Of a DNA stretch of 64,000 nucleotides, positions 12,690 through 24,061 are shown piece after piece. The notes beneath the pieces were generated by a model. That model saw only the letters and a list, made by a program, of their open reading frames with translations, was not told where the DNA came from and ran no database searches. Made by a program: the position numbers and the translations under genes. This stretch comes from Cichorium intybus (taxonomy: Eukaryota; Streptophyta; Magnoliopsida; Asterales; Asteraceae). The DNA is taken from contig CM042012.1 in assembly GCA_023525715.1 (NCBI GenBank), forward strand, positions 39,597,689-39,661,688. The letters run 5' to 3'. Numbering within the stretch: the first letter of the stretch is position 1; the number at the start of each line of letters is the position of its first letter.

Positions 12690-12880
12690 ACCTGACCAAG
12701 CTCCTCTGATTTAAGGTCAGCAAATGCCCCTAGAGTGTCAATAAATGTAACAATAGGGAATCCCTAATGCCCCTGGAGTGTCAATGAATATGATAATAAG
12801 GAATCCCTGGTGATCTGCATAGTACATCATATGTAGAGCCTTTCGGTGCCTATAGAAATAAACTTCCGTCACGAATATCA
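12690..12880 (-). pseudogene. accA: captured accA (carboxyltransferase alpha) exon fragment
   Basis: The minus strand encodes YYADHQGF followed by IDTPGA. An adjacent partial copy reads GFPIVTFIDTLGAFADLKSE, then ELGQ and a GT splice-donor-like site. This is the conserved DHxGFPIVTFIDTPGAxADLKSEELGQ region of the carboxyltransferase alpha subunit of heteromeric, plastid acetyl-CoA carboxylase, which makes malonyl-CoA for fatty-acid synthesis. About 44 bp of the exon is tandemly duplicated (12726-12769 and 12771-12814), which breaks the frame. The rest of the gene, normally several hundred residues, is absent. It cannot be functional and is read as Helitron cargo. Confidence 0.8.
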
Positions 12881-13166
12881 ACTCAACCACCGATAGATCC
12901 AGGACATAATGGAGGAGGGAAGAATGTATAACACTCATAGAAGCATACCTTAACCATACACAAAGAACAATGCACATCGATAAATCAAGATGGATGTATG
13001 TCTGCATCTCCTATCATCTTCGTCACTAAAAGAGAAGTTAAAGTGTTCATCTGCAAAATTGTAATCCGTTAAACAAAAAATCAAACTAAAACTCAACACA
13101 TATTCAACTCCTCTTATCCAAAACAATAAAAATAGGTCTATTGAAAGCGCCGAATGTTAGTTTGAA

Positions 13167-13517
13167 TCAGGGTCGATTGCCGATAAAGAATACGACACGA
13201 AAATCAAACCGCTTGGGTGGAATTATAATCTCACCTTTGAGCGTCGGAATCTCCATAAACTGCTCCAAACCGCCAATTCTACCGAACTTCTTCCAGAACT
13301 TCTCAACCTGATCGGCGTCAATGAGGTTGACGGAGCGACTGCCTAGGTAGAACGGATGGTTGCCTGACCAGACATCGACGACGTACTCTTTCTTAGTACC
13401 ACCGGTGGTGAGGACGTGGTCTTCGCTGCAGTAAACCTTGGCGTCGTCGTAGAATTCAGGATGAATGTCCTTCTTTCGGCAAGTCCAACGCGGTTGATTT
13501 GGGGATACGTCAGTCAC
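13167..13517 (-). pseudogene. captured plastid ribosomal protein bL31 fragment
   Basis: The 116-residue frame contains the bL31 core: RKKDIHPEFYDDAKVYC, TTGGTKKEYVVDVWSGNHPF, ADQVEKFWKKFG and EIPTLKGEIIIPPKR. In plants this protein is part of the plastid 50S subunit and is nuclear-encoded with an N-terminal transit peptide. Here the transit peptide is missing and the frame starts at a non-native MTDVSPNQPRW. The C-terminus runs into unrelated residues (FDFRVVFFIGNRP). The mature-protein core is intact, so the frame could still be translated if transcribed, but context (Helitron end at 12601, accA fragment next door) indicates a captured fragment. Confidence 0.8.
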
Positions 13518-13824
13518 TACCTGATAAGAGAAAATTAAGGAGGGTTAGATTGAAATTTGTTTGTCAAAATGGAGGGTTTGTGAGTGAAACGTGTGGACCT
13601 TTTTCATGGATAGTGTTGGAAGAGGAGAGTTTCTATGGAGGAAGGAAAGGCGGTGCAGAAGAGGAAGTGAACGGTGGTAAGACGCAGAATCGAGAAAGTG
13701 GGTATAAATCCGGATCCGGAAGACCCGGACACAAACCCAGCCAACCCGCGTGTCACAATCCGGAAAAAAAAATCGTACACCACATTGCTAAAAATGACGC
13801 TTTTTAATTAATAGATAAATGATA

Positions 13825-14215
13825 TCAACTAACCGTAGCGCCTTCACTCTTCAATCGATAAGCCAATTTTCCTGCATCAAACAATCAATTATTGACCATT
13901 CGGTTTTAGAAAAATTATAATAAATAGCAATGTACTTTCACTTCATCTTTTTTTTATAAGAACATACTAATAACGCCTAAAAATCATAGACTATGGGGAT
14001 TATGTTAATCGATTTGAATCTACTTTCAAAATCGTTGCCACGTAAATTCAATTCTATTTGGCAGAAATTCTAATTGATCAAGTCAAAGAAATGGAAAACT
14101 TACATCTCGAACAAATTCATCACAAACTTTAAAAACCGATTGCGGATGATTCCCTTTCAAAATTTATACACTTCAGCTACAATCGGATCTCCAACCTTGC
14201 ATCTTTGCTATATAC
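13825..14215 (-). pseudogene. exon-like captured fragments of an unrecognised gene
   Basis: Minus-strand segments bounded by AG...GT sites encode KLAYRLKSEGAT (about 13825-13860), GNHPQSVFKVCDEFVRDV (about 14105-14155) and CKVGDPIVAEVYKF (about 14165-14210). The last two are joined by a one-base frameshift. They read like conserved exon pieces, but I do not recognise the family. Confidence 0.4.
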
Positions 14216-15388
14216 ATAAGAAAATGTGCTCCCATTGCGGATGAAACTAAATAGGCAGCCATTGTGTTGCTGCTATCAAATTAATGTTCGTGAGAGGCTT
14301 ACAATTAAACATTACAGAAAGAAAAATAAAACACGGATTCTTGAAATAATCAACATACCAATCAGGCATGGGCTAAAAACATGACTTTGTGGAGTGATTA
14401 AATCATGGTCACTCTTTTACACACTTCGAGTAAACCCCGGTAAATCTGACAAACAGCAAATACGCACAAATAATCATTCGCAGAAACAGCATGTTCAATA
14501 TGATCGAGTAACATATAGCTCCTAATTCATAAATGTGTGCAGAAATACAAATACACACTCGCACGGAGTAAAAATAAAAATGTCAACAGTCCTGAATTGA
14601 ATTCTCTGAAATCAAACACCACACTGACCTTGTAGATGAGACGGCGAGAGAGTGGGGTTGGTGACTTTCGAATAAAGTGGTTGGGCGTTTGAACGTTTGA
14701 ACTGGATTCGATTATTAATGGAGCAGAGCAAAACCCTTCTTCGGTAACTGCGATAACAGTGCCGTCGGGAAACAAAAACCCTAGAGTACAAAATCACAAA
14801 ATCTACAACGAACTCAGGATCAAGAACATTTTCCAACAAACCCAACAACGATGTCGTCTCTCCCGATTGACCTTCTTCTTTCCCCCACTTTCTTTTGATC
14901 TCTGCCATGGAAACGTATTTGGGGGCTGGGGCGGTGAAAAAGAAAAACGGATCCAAACTGGATCTAGATAAACCCGCGTGACAAAAGCCAAGCAAAAAAA
15001 ACGTTACACTATTGAAGGAAAACACGCAAATTAATATATAGATAAATGGACAAATAAGTAAAGTTAGAAATTTAGAGACTTGATTTTAATTATATTTTAG
15101 AGTAAATTACAGAAACACTCCCCGAAGTATCCCAAAACTAACAGAAAGAACCCAAGTAATCGATTTTCACTGTATGAGTCACTAATGTTTGTAAAATACA
15201 ACAAATTGGTCCTGATGTATCAAAATAGTTCACAGGTCCATATGAAAAAGACTAAAATACCCTTTTTATTTCTTTTTCCTTTTTCTTTTAATATATTATT
15301 TATTAAATCAATTTAAAGAAAAAAAGAAAAATAAACCCCCCTCTCTCTCTCTCTCCTACCATCTTTCTTGAACGCTATTGCTGTCACG

Positions 15389-15484
15389 CGTACCCGTCTT
15401 CTTCCTCACCCAGATCACAATTTCTTACCTAATTCACAACCCGTCTTCTTCCTCACCCAGATCACAATTTCTTACCTAATTCAC
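15389..15484. repeat. tandem duplication, 2 x about 50 bp
   Basis: The segment CCGTCTTCTTCCTCACCCAG through CTTACCTAATTCACA occurs twice in direct succession inside the Pack-MULE-like element. Confidence 0.9.
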
Positions 15485-15744
15485 ACGAAGCCCCACATTC
15501 AATAAAAAGGAACCGTTTGTCCGTTTCCACCTTTTCAATCCTTAACTTCAAGATTCAAAAACCAGTCGCAAAAAGTAACAAAACTGCGCAAAAACTCCGG
15601 TGGCAAAAACTGCTCTGATTTCCTTTGACTGTTCCGATTTCCCTTCAAGATTCAAGAACCGTTTCCACCTTCCCCCTTGCTCGCCGGAATCCCCTTGGCA
15701 CCTCCTTCGACATCCTTTTGTTTCACTGTGTCAATCCTGATTCT

Positions 15745-15831
15745 CGAAGAACTTAGCGGTTTAAAGACGATAGCGATTCTTGATTTATCACACAACAGAC
15801 TCAATGGGTCAATCCCATTTGTCCTACAATA
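15745..15831 (+). pseudogene. captured LRR-protein fragment
   Basis: The plus strand encodes LEELSGLKTIAILDLSHNRL followed by NGSIPFVLQ and a stop. This is one plant extracellular-type leucine-rich repeat (LxxLxxLDLSHNxLxGSIP) as found in receptor-like proteins and kinases. Only about one repeat is present, so it is a captured fragment. A separate minus-strand frame (MASVVFLYICFLFFLVL, ending near 16058) resembles a signal peptide and may be a second captured piece in the opposite orientation. Confidence 0.65.
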
Positions 15832-16075
15832 ATCAATTGATTCATTCAACGTTTTACAGAACCAAAAAAAGTCAAGTGTAACACGATAATCAATTGATCA
15901 TAAATACCTTTTCCGCTAAGAAGTGTAGATCTCGTTTTACTCCAGGATGCTTCACGGAGGAGAAGGCGAACCAGTTGCGAATTAACACGATCAAGAACCT
16001 GTCGGAAGTGGAGAACAAGGAAAAACAGAAAACAAATATAGAGGAATACGACGGAGGCCATGGGGGATGTACGCG

Positions 16076-16262
16076 GCGGAATCAAATCACGATTGCAGCC
16101 ATGGAATCAAATCACGATTCTCGCTTACTACCTCCTCTTTAGCGGCGGAATGAAATCACGATTGCAGCCATGGAATCAAATCACGATTCTCGCTTACTAC
16201 CTCCTCTTCAGCGGCGGAATGAAATCACGATTGCAGCCATGGAATCACATCACGATTCTTGC
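16076..16262. repeat. tandem repeat, 3 x about 64 bp
   Basis: The unit GCGGAATGAAATCACGATTG followed by CAGCCATGGAATCAAATCAC and TCGCTTACTACCTCCTC is repeated about 2.8 times with few differences. Confidence 0.9.
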
Positions 16263-16415
16263 TATATTTGTAACGGGTGAGATGATTACTTGAGAGATCG
16301 AGTGTTTTTAGATGAGCTAACGTCGAGATTTCATCAGAAATTCAGATCGAGTGTTCTTCAGCCACTGTGATGGTGGGGGTAAAGATGGGTGCTGCCCTTT
16401 TTGTTCTGTACGCAG

Positions 16416-16471
16416 AGGAAGGAAGGAAGGAAGGAAGGAAGGAAGGAAGGAAGGAAGGAAGGAAGGAAGGA

Positions 16472-16527
<56 letters not shown>
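16416..16527. repeat. compound (GGAA)n(GA)n microsatellite
   Basis: About 14 GGAA units (16416-16474) run directly into about 27 GA units (to 16527) at the inner edge of the right terminal repeat. Confidence 0.97.
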
Positions 16528-16528
<1 letters not shown>

Positions 16529-16959
16529 GTGGGGTGGGGATGGGGGTGGTTGGGGTATATATTTTTTGGTTATTAATAAAATAAATAATAAATTTAAAGA
16601 AAAAGAGAAAAAGAAATTAAAAATGGTAAAAAAGTCATTTCATATGGACCTATTAATTATTTCGATACCCCAGGGACCGTTTTGTAGGATTTTGCAAACC
16701 TTAGGGACTCATATAGTGAAAATCGGATACTTGGGTTCTCTCTGTTAGTTTTTTGATACTTTAGGGAGTGTTTCTGTAATTTACTCTATATTTTATGTGA
16801 CTAATCTCTATTTCATGTAAAAATTAGACATTTTTTTAAATAAAAATTTCACAAAAAGCCTCTACATTTTAACATTTTACCTGAAAATTCATTATTTTAT
16901 TTTTTATTATAAAACTACCATTGACATTATGAATATATTTAGTAAAACCATAACCCATA

Positions 16960-17590
16960 GTTTACAATAGTAGGATGCCCCGCGCGTTGCGGCGGGTTTA
17001 TTAAAATCTATATTTTCGACATGTTTTTTGTAAAAGGTCTTTTGCATAATGTCAATTTCTGTAATTTTTGTGAAACACATGGAGCATGTCTATAAATTAG
17101 TTCTATATTTTCGACATGTTTTTTATAAAAGATCTTTTGCATAATGTCTATTTCTAATAAATAGGGACTTTTAGAATTTTGCAAATAGACAGAGACCATT
17201 TTTATAAATTTTTTTTAATAAATACAGTTTTGGTAATTTTTAAAAATAGGACACATTCTGCAAGATTGTTGTAATTTTATAAAACACATGGACCATTTCT
17301 ATAAATTTTTTATTAAGTAGCAGCTATTGTTGTAACTTTATAAACACGGGAACCATTTTTGTAATTCATCTATTAAGCAAGGACTATATATGCAAATAAC
17401 AGGGACCATTTTGTAATTTTATAAAACACATGGACCATTTTTATAAAGTTTTATTAGACAATAACTATTATTATAATTTTATAAAACACAAGAACCAGAT
17501 TTGTAATTCATCTATTAAGCAAGGACTATATATATGCAAATATGGCACAACTTCCTAAATTTCCTTATAAATAGTTATATTGGATAATGA
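16960..17590. mobile_element. possible Helitron-like end with internal tandem repeats
   Basis: A GC hairpin (CCCGC-CGCAACGC-GCGGG on the minus strand, about 16979-16996) lies next to two sets of direct repeats. About 97 bp units at 17003-17095 and 17100-17190 share TATTTTCGACATGTTTTTT. About 140 bp units at 17272-17405 and 17412-17545 share AAAACACATGGACCATTT and CTATTAAGCAAGGACTATAT. The hairpin is Helitron-like but is not followed by a clean CTRR end, so the class is uncertain. Confidence 0.35.
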
Positions 17591-17627
17591 AATGTCACAC
17601 CTTATGTTTGTCACCGGCACCTATTAA

Positions 17628-18420
17628 GGGGCTGTTTGGTTCATTGGAATTCGAAGTAATTGGAATTCAATTTATTCGAATTCATGCGTTTGGTTCATGT
17701 TTTGGTTGAACGAATTGGATTCCAATTCCATTAAAATGTGGGAATTACTTAGGTTGATGGAAGGAATTGAAATGCAATGAATGAAGTAATCTGCAAGATT
17801 ACCGTTATACCTATTTTCATTACCTTTTAAATTGAAACTCTCTACCACCATCGCCACCACCACCCACCAACACCACCTACCATTGCCACAACCACCATTG
17901 TCACCCACTACCACTACTGCCACCACCACTACCACCACCACCCACCGCCACCAACACGCACCACCACCATCACCAGCACCACCACCGTCACCCACCAACC
18001 ACCGCCACTACCTACCACCACTATTGTCGCTGCCACTACTACCATCGACGCCGCCGCCGCCACCACCACCCACCACCCATAACCACCACTACCGCCGCCA
18101 CCGTCACCCACCATCGCCGCCACCCACCACCACCCACCGTCCGTCACCACCACTGTCACCACCTACGACCGCCGTCACCACCCATCACCACCCTCAGTCA
18201 CCACCAACCACCTACCACTACCAAAGTAAGATTATACAAACAAACAAGAAGGGCAAATTTGTCATTTCCATTGATTCTAATTCCGTTTCCTGTCAACCAA
18301 ACAGGATATGAAATTGGATTCCAATTTCATTTCCTGCCAACCAAACAAAATATGAAATTGGATTTCAATTCCTGACAGATTTCAAGTCCTTCAAAAACTT
18401 TCTGCAAACCGAACGTCACC
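17628..18420. mobile_element. PIF/Harbinger-type MITE carrying a CCN repeat
   Basis: The left end GGGGCTGTTTGGTTC and the right end (opposite strand GGTGACGTTCGGTTTGC) form imperfect terminal repeats flanked by TAA on both sides (17625-17627, 18421-18423). Subterminal GGAATTCCAATT-like motifs recur in both orientations. Between them is a 390 bp CCN-rich block. Terminal motif and 3 bp TWA duplication fit a Tourist-like, Harbinger-mobilised element. Confidence 0.7.
17830..18222. repeat. CCN/CACCAC-rich low-complexity block
   Basis: A 390 bp stretch consists almost only of CCA, CCG, CAC and CCN triplets. Both strands give long open frames (Pro/Thr/His-rich or Gly/Val/Trp-rich) that are by-products of composition, not genes. 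Confidence 0.95.
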
Positions 18421-18423
18421 TAA

Positions 18424-19386
18424 GTTTTGTATCCATATTCAATAAACTACTAAGTTAAATTGTTCAACTTTCTAGTTACATTTTTTGTTTTTGGAATAAG
18501 GCTTATCGGTTTCATTTTTAGGTAATGTTTTACTGTGTTTTTTTTAAATGATTAATATTTTCAGATTTTTCGGTTTTTCGATTTATAAACAATTGCTTGA
18601 ATTTCTAAAAATATTCAAAATTTATTTTAAATTGTGGATGTTTTCCCATTAACGTCATGCCGATTTTTTATAAAAACAACTTAACACCATCTCATGATAT
18701 AAAACGCACATAGTAAATAAAGTCACGTTAGAAAACATGTGGTGGTACATCTTAGTTGCTTTAATGAAACAATTCTACTTCGGCTATTAGAAAACACAGA
18801 TATTTAAAAATAAAAATTTGAAACCCAAATAGTTTTAGAAACCGAACAAACTAGTCATACTTAATAACCATAAATAATAATAATAGTAATAATAACTTAT
18901 AATTATGGATATTGTAAATATATTAAACGATAACGGTTTTTTCAAATACGAAACATAATGATTTTGTTGAAAATAGATGCAAAACTGAATGGTTTTAGTT
19001 AAAAATAATGTTTGATATTTAACAATGACCTAATAATGGATTATAGTCGGTCAAAAGTGGTTTCTGAAAACATTTACAAATGTTGGCGGCTTTTCCTAAA
19101 AAAAATATAGTGGTTTTTTGGATAAAATATTAGAATATAGTGTATTCTGAGTATTTTTTTAAAAAAATCTATTAACAAGTTTGTAAAGGAATATTGATCT
19201 AGTTAAAAAAAGTTATGAGAGAGAGAGAGAGAGGGGTAGAGAGAGAGAGAGAGATAGAAAAAAAGAGAGAGTGTGTGAGAGATAAAAATATGAACTTCAA
19301 AATGTTAGGAAAAGTGGGATCCATTAATTCACTGTTTAATAACGTCGTATTTGAAAATAGTAACACTTGTTTATTTAAAAAAAATA
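18424..19386. other. AT-rich intergenic sequence with (GA)n tract
   Basis: There is no gene. A purine GAGAGA tract lies at 19216-19288. Confidence 0.6.
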
Positions 19387-21517
19387 GAGTAAATTATAGT
19401 TTTTGTCCCTATGGTTTACACGAAATTTCACTTTCAGTCAAAGTTTTGGATTCTTACGAAAACAATCCCTATGGTTGGCATTTTATTACACTATTGGTCT
19501 CTGGTACATATAAAAAGACTAAACTACCCTTTTTGATTTTTTTATTTATCTTTTAATCTATTATTTATTCTAATAATTTTTAAAAAATCCATCTAATCCC
19601 ACCATCCCACCCCCAGCCCTATTACCATCGTTTCTCTCTCTCTCTCTCTCTCTCTCTCACCACCATGAACCATTGGCCAATGTTTTACATTGCAAGAGTA
19701 TACAAGCCAAACACCACCTTAAAATGTTGTCCACCTTAAACTATTGCCCGTGGAGATCGGCCTACTTTTTGAGTTAAATTACAAGAGTACTTATTTTGAT
19801 TTTTCTGGGCTGGAGTCGTCCGTTATAATGGAGGTGATGAGGATAACCCTTTGCGATGTCAATGTTTACGGGATCATCAACACTAATGATCAAGAAGACG
19901 AGAACCAAGATTTTCCTGTCGATCCTGATGAACTCAGCAGTTTGGCACACAGTTGTGTTCAAAAGCCTGGTGCACCATTTTGGCAAAAGCCTGGTTCAGC
20001 CACAAAGTCGATTGGTTCAACGTACTCCAAATCCTCTTCTGCCACATTCATAAATTTGGTTAGAAACCCATTAGAACCGGAAGCTATCACGGGCCCATTT
20101 TCTGTCATGTGCACCATTGTGACCATGATCATCGCTTAGTTTGCAGTGACGTGCAGATTCTGCCTCTATATTAATGGCAGCAGTCAAGAAAACAAAAAAA
20201 GTAAAATTAACAAGTTTCAAGAGCCGAAATAAAGTCATTGCAGTTTGCATGAATTTGTGAACATTATGATATATGAAGACGATAACAAGACACCTGTAAA
20301 ATGTGTCGGCTTTTGGAATATATACTCGATTTGAATGTTAATCGATACGTGTAACGTCCCGATTGAATTGCATTCGACCCGACCCTGTCTGCAAATGGAG
20401 AGAGAGAGAGAATGTGGCGGTATCTTGTGATCATCAGATGTGCAAGTGAAACAAACCCCAAAATTTCGCCGATTAATACTTAAATGAACCCTAAAATTTC
20501 TGTAACCTGGCTTTGAATCACGTTGGTATCTTATCGCAACTTAACACCTAACCACCACCATTTTCAGAACTGAACTCCATGAATCGAAGCATTTGAATCA
20601 CGTTGGTATAATCTGAACTCCAAACCACTGGCTTTTTTGTTTTTGGATTTACGTGCGTGTACGAGAGAGAGAGAGAGAGAGAGACCAAATTCACGGTAAT
20701 CTATTCTGGGCATCTTTAATTCAGGGGATTCTTTTAAGGTTAGTTTTCTTGATACATATTAGTAAGACCATTCGGAGTGGGTATCATGGAGTGACCGTGA
20801 TGGACACGGTGGCACCCCATCACGGCGTGCACACCGCCCCGGGTGCTCCGTGATGGGTGTTACCGTGATGGAAGGTGATGGGGTTCACGGGAGACCACGA
20901 CCAATCAATTTTTTTTTCTTTTTTTAAATTACTTTTATATATATATATAACTAGCCAATCACACTCAACCATTTTTATTATTATTGAATTATTTTTTATT
21001 GGGAAAAGATGACGTGGTGTGATGGGTATTTTTAGGTGGTGTGATGAGAATGTGATGGTGAGGTGGCGCTGATGTGGCGCCCATCACATTTGGGCAATGT
21101 GATGGGTACTCCCACCAGCCTAATAAGCGAACTCTGTGGAAGAGAAGTTGGTAAGAAAAGAAGAAAGTGAAAAGAAAATCTGGGGAGGAAAGGGGGAAGA
21201 ATATCGAGACAGGGAGGAGAAACAACATACACCGATCTTGTGTTTGTGTCGTGAATAGAATGGAGAGAGAGTGTGTGTGAGAGGGGGAGAGAGACGGGGT
21301 ATTGGGGGGTTTTTTTTTTTTTTTAATTATCTAAAAATAGTATTAGGTTAAAAAAAGGAAAAAGAAATTAGAAATGGTATATTAGTCTTTTTATCTGGCC
21401 AATGGACAATCGTTGCAAACTTTTGGTAACCACAGGGACTACAACTGTGAAAAATAAAAACTTGGATCAAAACTAAAAAATCGTGTAAACCACAGGGACC
21501 AAAACTGTAATTTACTC
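19387..21517. mobile_element. Mutator-like element, GAGTAAATTACAG family
   Basis: The left end GAGTAAATTATAGTTTTTGT and right end (opposite strand) GAGTAAATTACAGTTTTGGT continue with matching GTCCCTRTGGTTTACACGA. Further in, both sides carry the family's AAAAAGACTA...CCCTTTTT and CTCTCTCT segments. The flanks are A-rich and nearly but not exactly duplicated. There is no transposase. The interior includes unrecognised gene-like sequence (open frames 19744-20139 plus and an overlapping minus frame), a GA tract at 20662-20684 and a nested Harbinger MITE at 20766-21120. Confidence 0.75.
20766..21120. mobile_element. PIF/Harbinger MITE nested in a Mutator-like element
   Basis: The left end GACCATTCGGAGTGGGTATC and right end (opposite strand) GGCTGGTGGGAGTACCCATC are imperfect inverted repeats. 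TAA flanks both sides (20763-20765, 21121-21123). The right end shares GGCTGGNGGGAGTA with the ORF1-carrying Harbinger element at 37025-38872, suggesting the same transposase family moved both. Confidence 0.72.
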
Positions 21518-21898
21518 AAAAAATATATAAAACAGATAAATATTCATATGAATTTTTATTAGTTACGGTTAATGATCAATAGTGATGTATGTTTACGACA
21601 TAAAATTTTATGTTGTTGTATTCATAGTTTACTAAGTACAAATTTTCATTTAATTGTAAATACCGTAAAAAGTGTTAAAAAAGATATTTTTTACTATTAA
21701 TAGATTTTAAAATAATAAACAAGTGTAAAAAATAAAAATACGAAAACATAATATTATTCAATGGTTTAAGTTGGTTCCTAAATTGTTCCTAACTTTTTAA
21801 TAGTTCATATGTAAATTATTTACATGTATGCAACCAAAAAAACAACATCAAACAATTAGGTAGACTAAATTTAAGACACTATTTTTAAAAGAATAAAA

Positions 21899-22445
<547 letters not shown>

Positions 22446-22456
22446 GGTTGTTTGAT

Positions 22457-22606
22457 TTTTTTTAGAATGGCAACACTAAATTCTAATCTACTCCTCCTAT
22501 ATTCTACACCTTTCTGTCCCGGACATGACTAGACCCCTCCACACTTGGGTAAAGGAACACCTTTGACAAACATGGATATCGTTGGGCTACAAGCCCTTTG
22601 GTAGAC
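22457..22606 (-). mobile_element. tRNA-derived SINE
   Basis: On the minus strand the head reads GGGCTTGTAGCCCAACGATA (box A-like). A box B-like GGTCTAGTCATGTCC follows, and a body ends in an A-rich tail (plus-strand T run at 22456-22462). A target duplication GGTTGTTTGAT flanks it at 22446-22456 and 22607-22617. The head differs from the SINE at 4642, but the body shares ACTCCT-rich sequence with it. Confidence 0.72.
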
Positions 22607-22715
22607 GGTTGTTTGATAGTTACTGATTGAATCAATATATGATCCAATCAAACTCACCTTGAAACTGACTGAATAAGTGACAATACATTCGCATTGACCG
22701 AGTAATATACAATTT

Positions 22716-22857
22716 ATGGAAGGGAAGTGATCTGTACACAACAATTTTTATCCATACACAACAATTCATGCATTAGGATTGTTGTACATTATGTAAAAAA
22801 AATGTTAAATTGTTGTGTATGGAGAAATTTTTTTGTGTACGGATCACCTCCCTTTAT
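22716..22857. mobile_element. short foldback MITE
   Basis: The inverted ends AAGGGAAGTGATCTGTACAC and (opposite strand) AAGGGAGGTGATCCGTACAC enclose inverted CCATACACAACAATT segments. TATGG borders both sides. A decayed half copy lies at about 31845-31900. Confidence 0.7.
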
Positions 22858-23894
22858 GGTAATATCAAACACATTAGTGGACCCAAATAAAAAAATATAT
22901 CAAACATAAATAATTTTGTACCTAGATAGTTGCCACAACTTTAGACGTCTATTTTAGGATAACAGTAAATTACAGTTTTGGTCCAAGTTTTTTTTTTTTC
23001 AGATTTGTGCTCCCTATGGTGGCTAAAACCTTGCATTTTTAGTCCATTGGCCAGTAAAAAAATCAATTTACTATTTGTATTTTATTTTTATTTTTCTTTT
23101 AATGTATAATTTATTAAATTAATTTTTAAAAAAAAATAAACCTAACCCCACCCCCAACCATTATCCAGTCTCTCTCTTTCTCTCTCACTACACACACCTT
23201 TACAGGTAACCATGGTAGTAGGTTGGTATGGTATACTGGAACACGAATATTGAATTCCCCTTCAATCATCACTGCTTCTTGATCTCTCTCTCCATTCTAT
23301 TCACACATACAAGATCAGTGTATGTGTGTGTGTGTGTTGTTCCTCCTTTCCGTCTCGGTCTTCCTCTCCTTTTCTCCCCCTTTTTTCTTTTCCCTCTTGC
23401 TGATTTACGTGCCCTAGATCAGCAGCCACCGGATTCCGATGTGTCCTCCTCTATCCTCTATTCCTAGTCGTATTGGACAACTCCCATCACTGATATTTCT
23501 TTATCGATAGGCCAACAACTCACTAACGGTATTTTTCCCTTCGACATATCACCAAGGATGAAAAAGAAATTAAGTATAGTTGAGGTTATCAATTATGTGG
23601 AAGGATCGATTAAAGGCTTTTGGAGATTTCGACAACACCCAGGAACTTCACAATCCAGTTTGATTTGTTGACAGAGGAGACCTCTCTGGAGGGAACGGAC
23701 GTACTTGCAAGTCTGATAGATTGTTCGTAACATCCAAGGTCTCGTGCTTTGAGCTGCGTAGTACCTAACCGGGCACGCTGCTTCCTCCTCCCCACAGGTT
23801 CCCAACCACTGCTTGTCTCGCCGCCCTTTCCTGCAAATCACTGTCACAGCTCATCCACGTTTCCTCTCTAAGGCTCACTGGAACTTAGAATCTG

Positions 23895-23929
<35 letters not shown>

Positions 23930-24061
23930 GACTCATACTCTCTCCCACACTCTCTACCCTTACTCTACCCCGAATCCCTCAGACGGCAAACCCTTCGACG
24001 AATTAGTCCTCAACGACGCCACCCTTCTTCTTCCTACCTCCACATTTCCCCCTTTTTTTAA

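Larger units (their letters stand above)
12601..15060 (-). mobile_element. Helitron carrying captured gene fragments
   Basis: On the minus strand the 3' terminus has a perfect hairpin (GCCCGTG-CGGA-GCACGGG type, 12611-12628), then about 10 bases, then CTAG, followed by T in the flank. This is the canonical Helitron 3' end. Upstream on the same strand lie fragments of at least two unrelated plastid-protein genes with intron remnants: accA at 12690-12880 and bL31 at 13185-13517. Further exon-like pieces lie at 13825-13860 and 14105-14215. Same-strand assembly of fragments from several genes is typical of Helitron capture. I could not fix the 5' TC end; the right boundary is an estimate just before the Mutator-like element at 15101. 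Confidence 0.6.
15101..16786. mobile_element. Pack-MULE-like element, long TIRs, captured LRR fragment
   Basis: Both ends read GAGTAAATTACAGAAACACT inward. The terminal inverted similarity continues for about 250 bp per side, through a poly-pyrimidine/CT tract (15339-15356; 16475-16527 on the other strand). A perfect 9 bp duplication, TATATTTTA, flanks the element (15092-15100, 16787-16795), as in the Mutator superfamily. There is no transposase. The interior contains a leucine-rich-repeat fragment at 15745-15831 and three copies of a roughly 64 bp GC-balanced unit at 16076-16260. The interior differs completely from the other family members, which is what defines Pack-MULEs. Confidence 0.85.

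Noticed and set aside
14527..15025. Minus-strand frames of 82 and 137 codons upstream of the bL31 fragment.
   Set aside because: No recognisable domain; they overlap each other and a plus-strand frame. They may be captured 5' sequence, but a gene cannot be supported.
16351..16748. Frames rich in RKEGRKEG / RERERE.
   Set aside because: They are produced by the (GGAA)n(GA)n microsatellite in three frames.
17832..18311. 159-codon Pro/Thr/His-rich frame resembling an extensin or proline-rich protein.
   Set aside because: It is a CCN low-complexity block inside a TAA-flanked MITE, with equally long minus-strand frames and no signal peptide.
19744..20139. 131-codon plus-strand frame and opposite minus-strand frame in a Mutator-like element.
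   Set aside because: Neither gives a family I recognise; recorded as possible captured sequence only.
23593..24061. Frames of 60-84 codons inside the 22963 element.
   Set aside because: They overlap on both strands and have no known motif.
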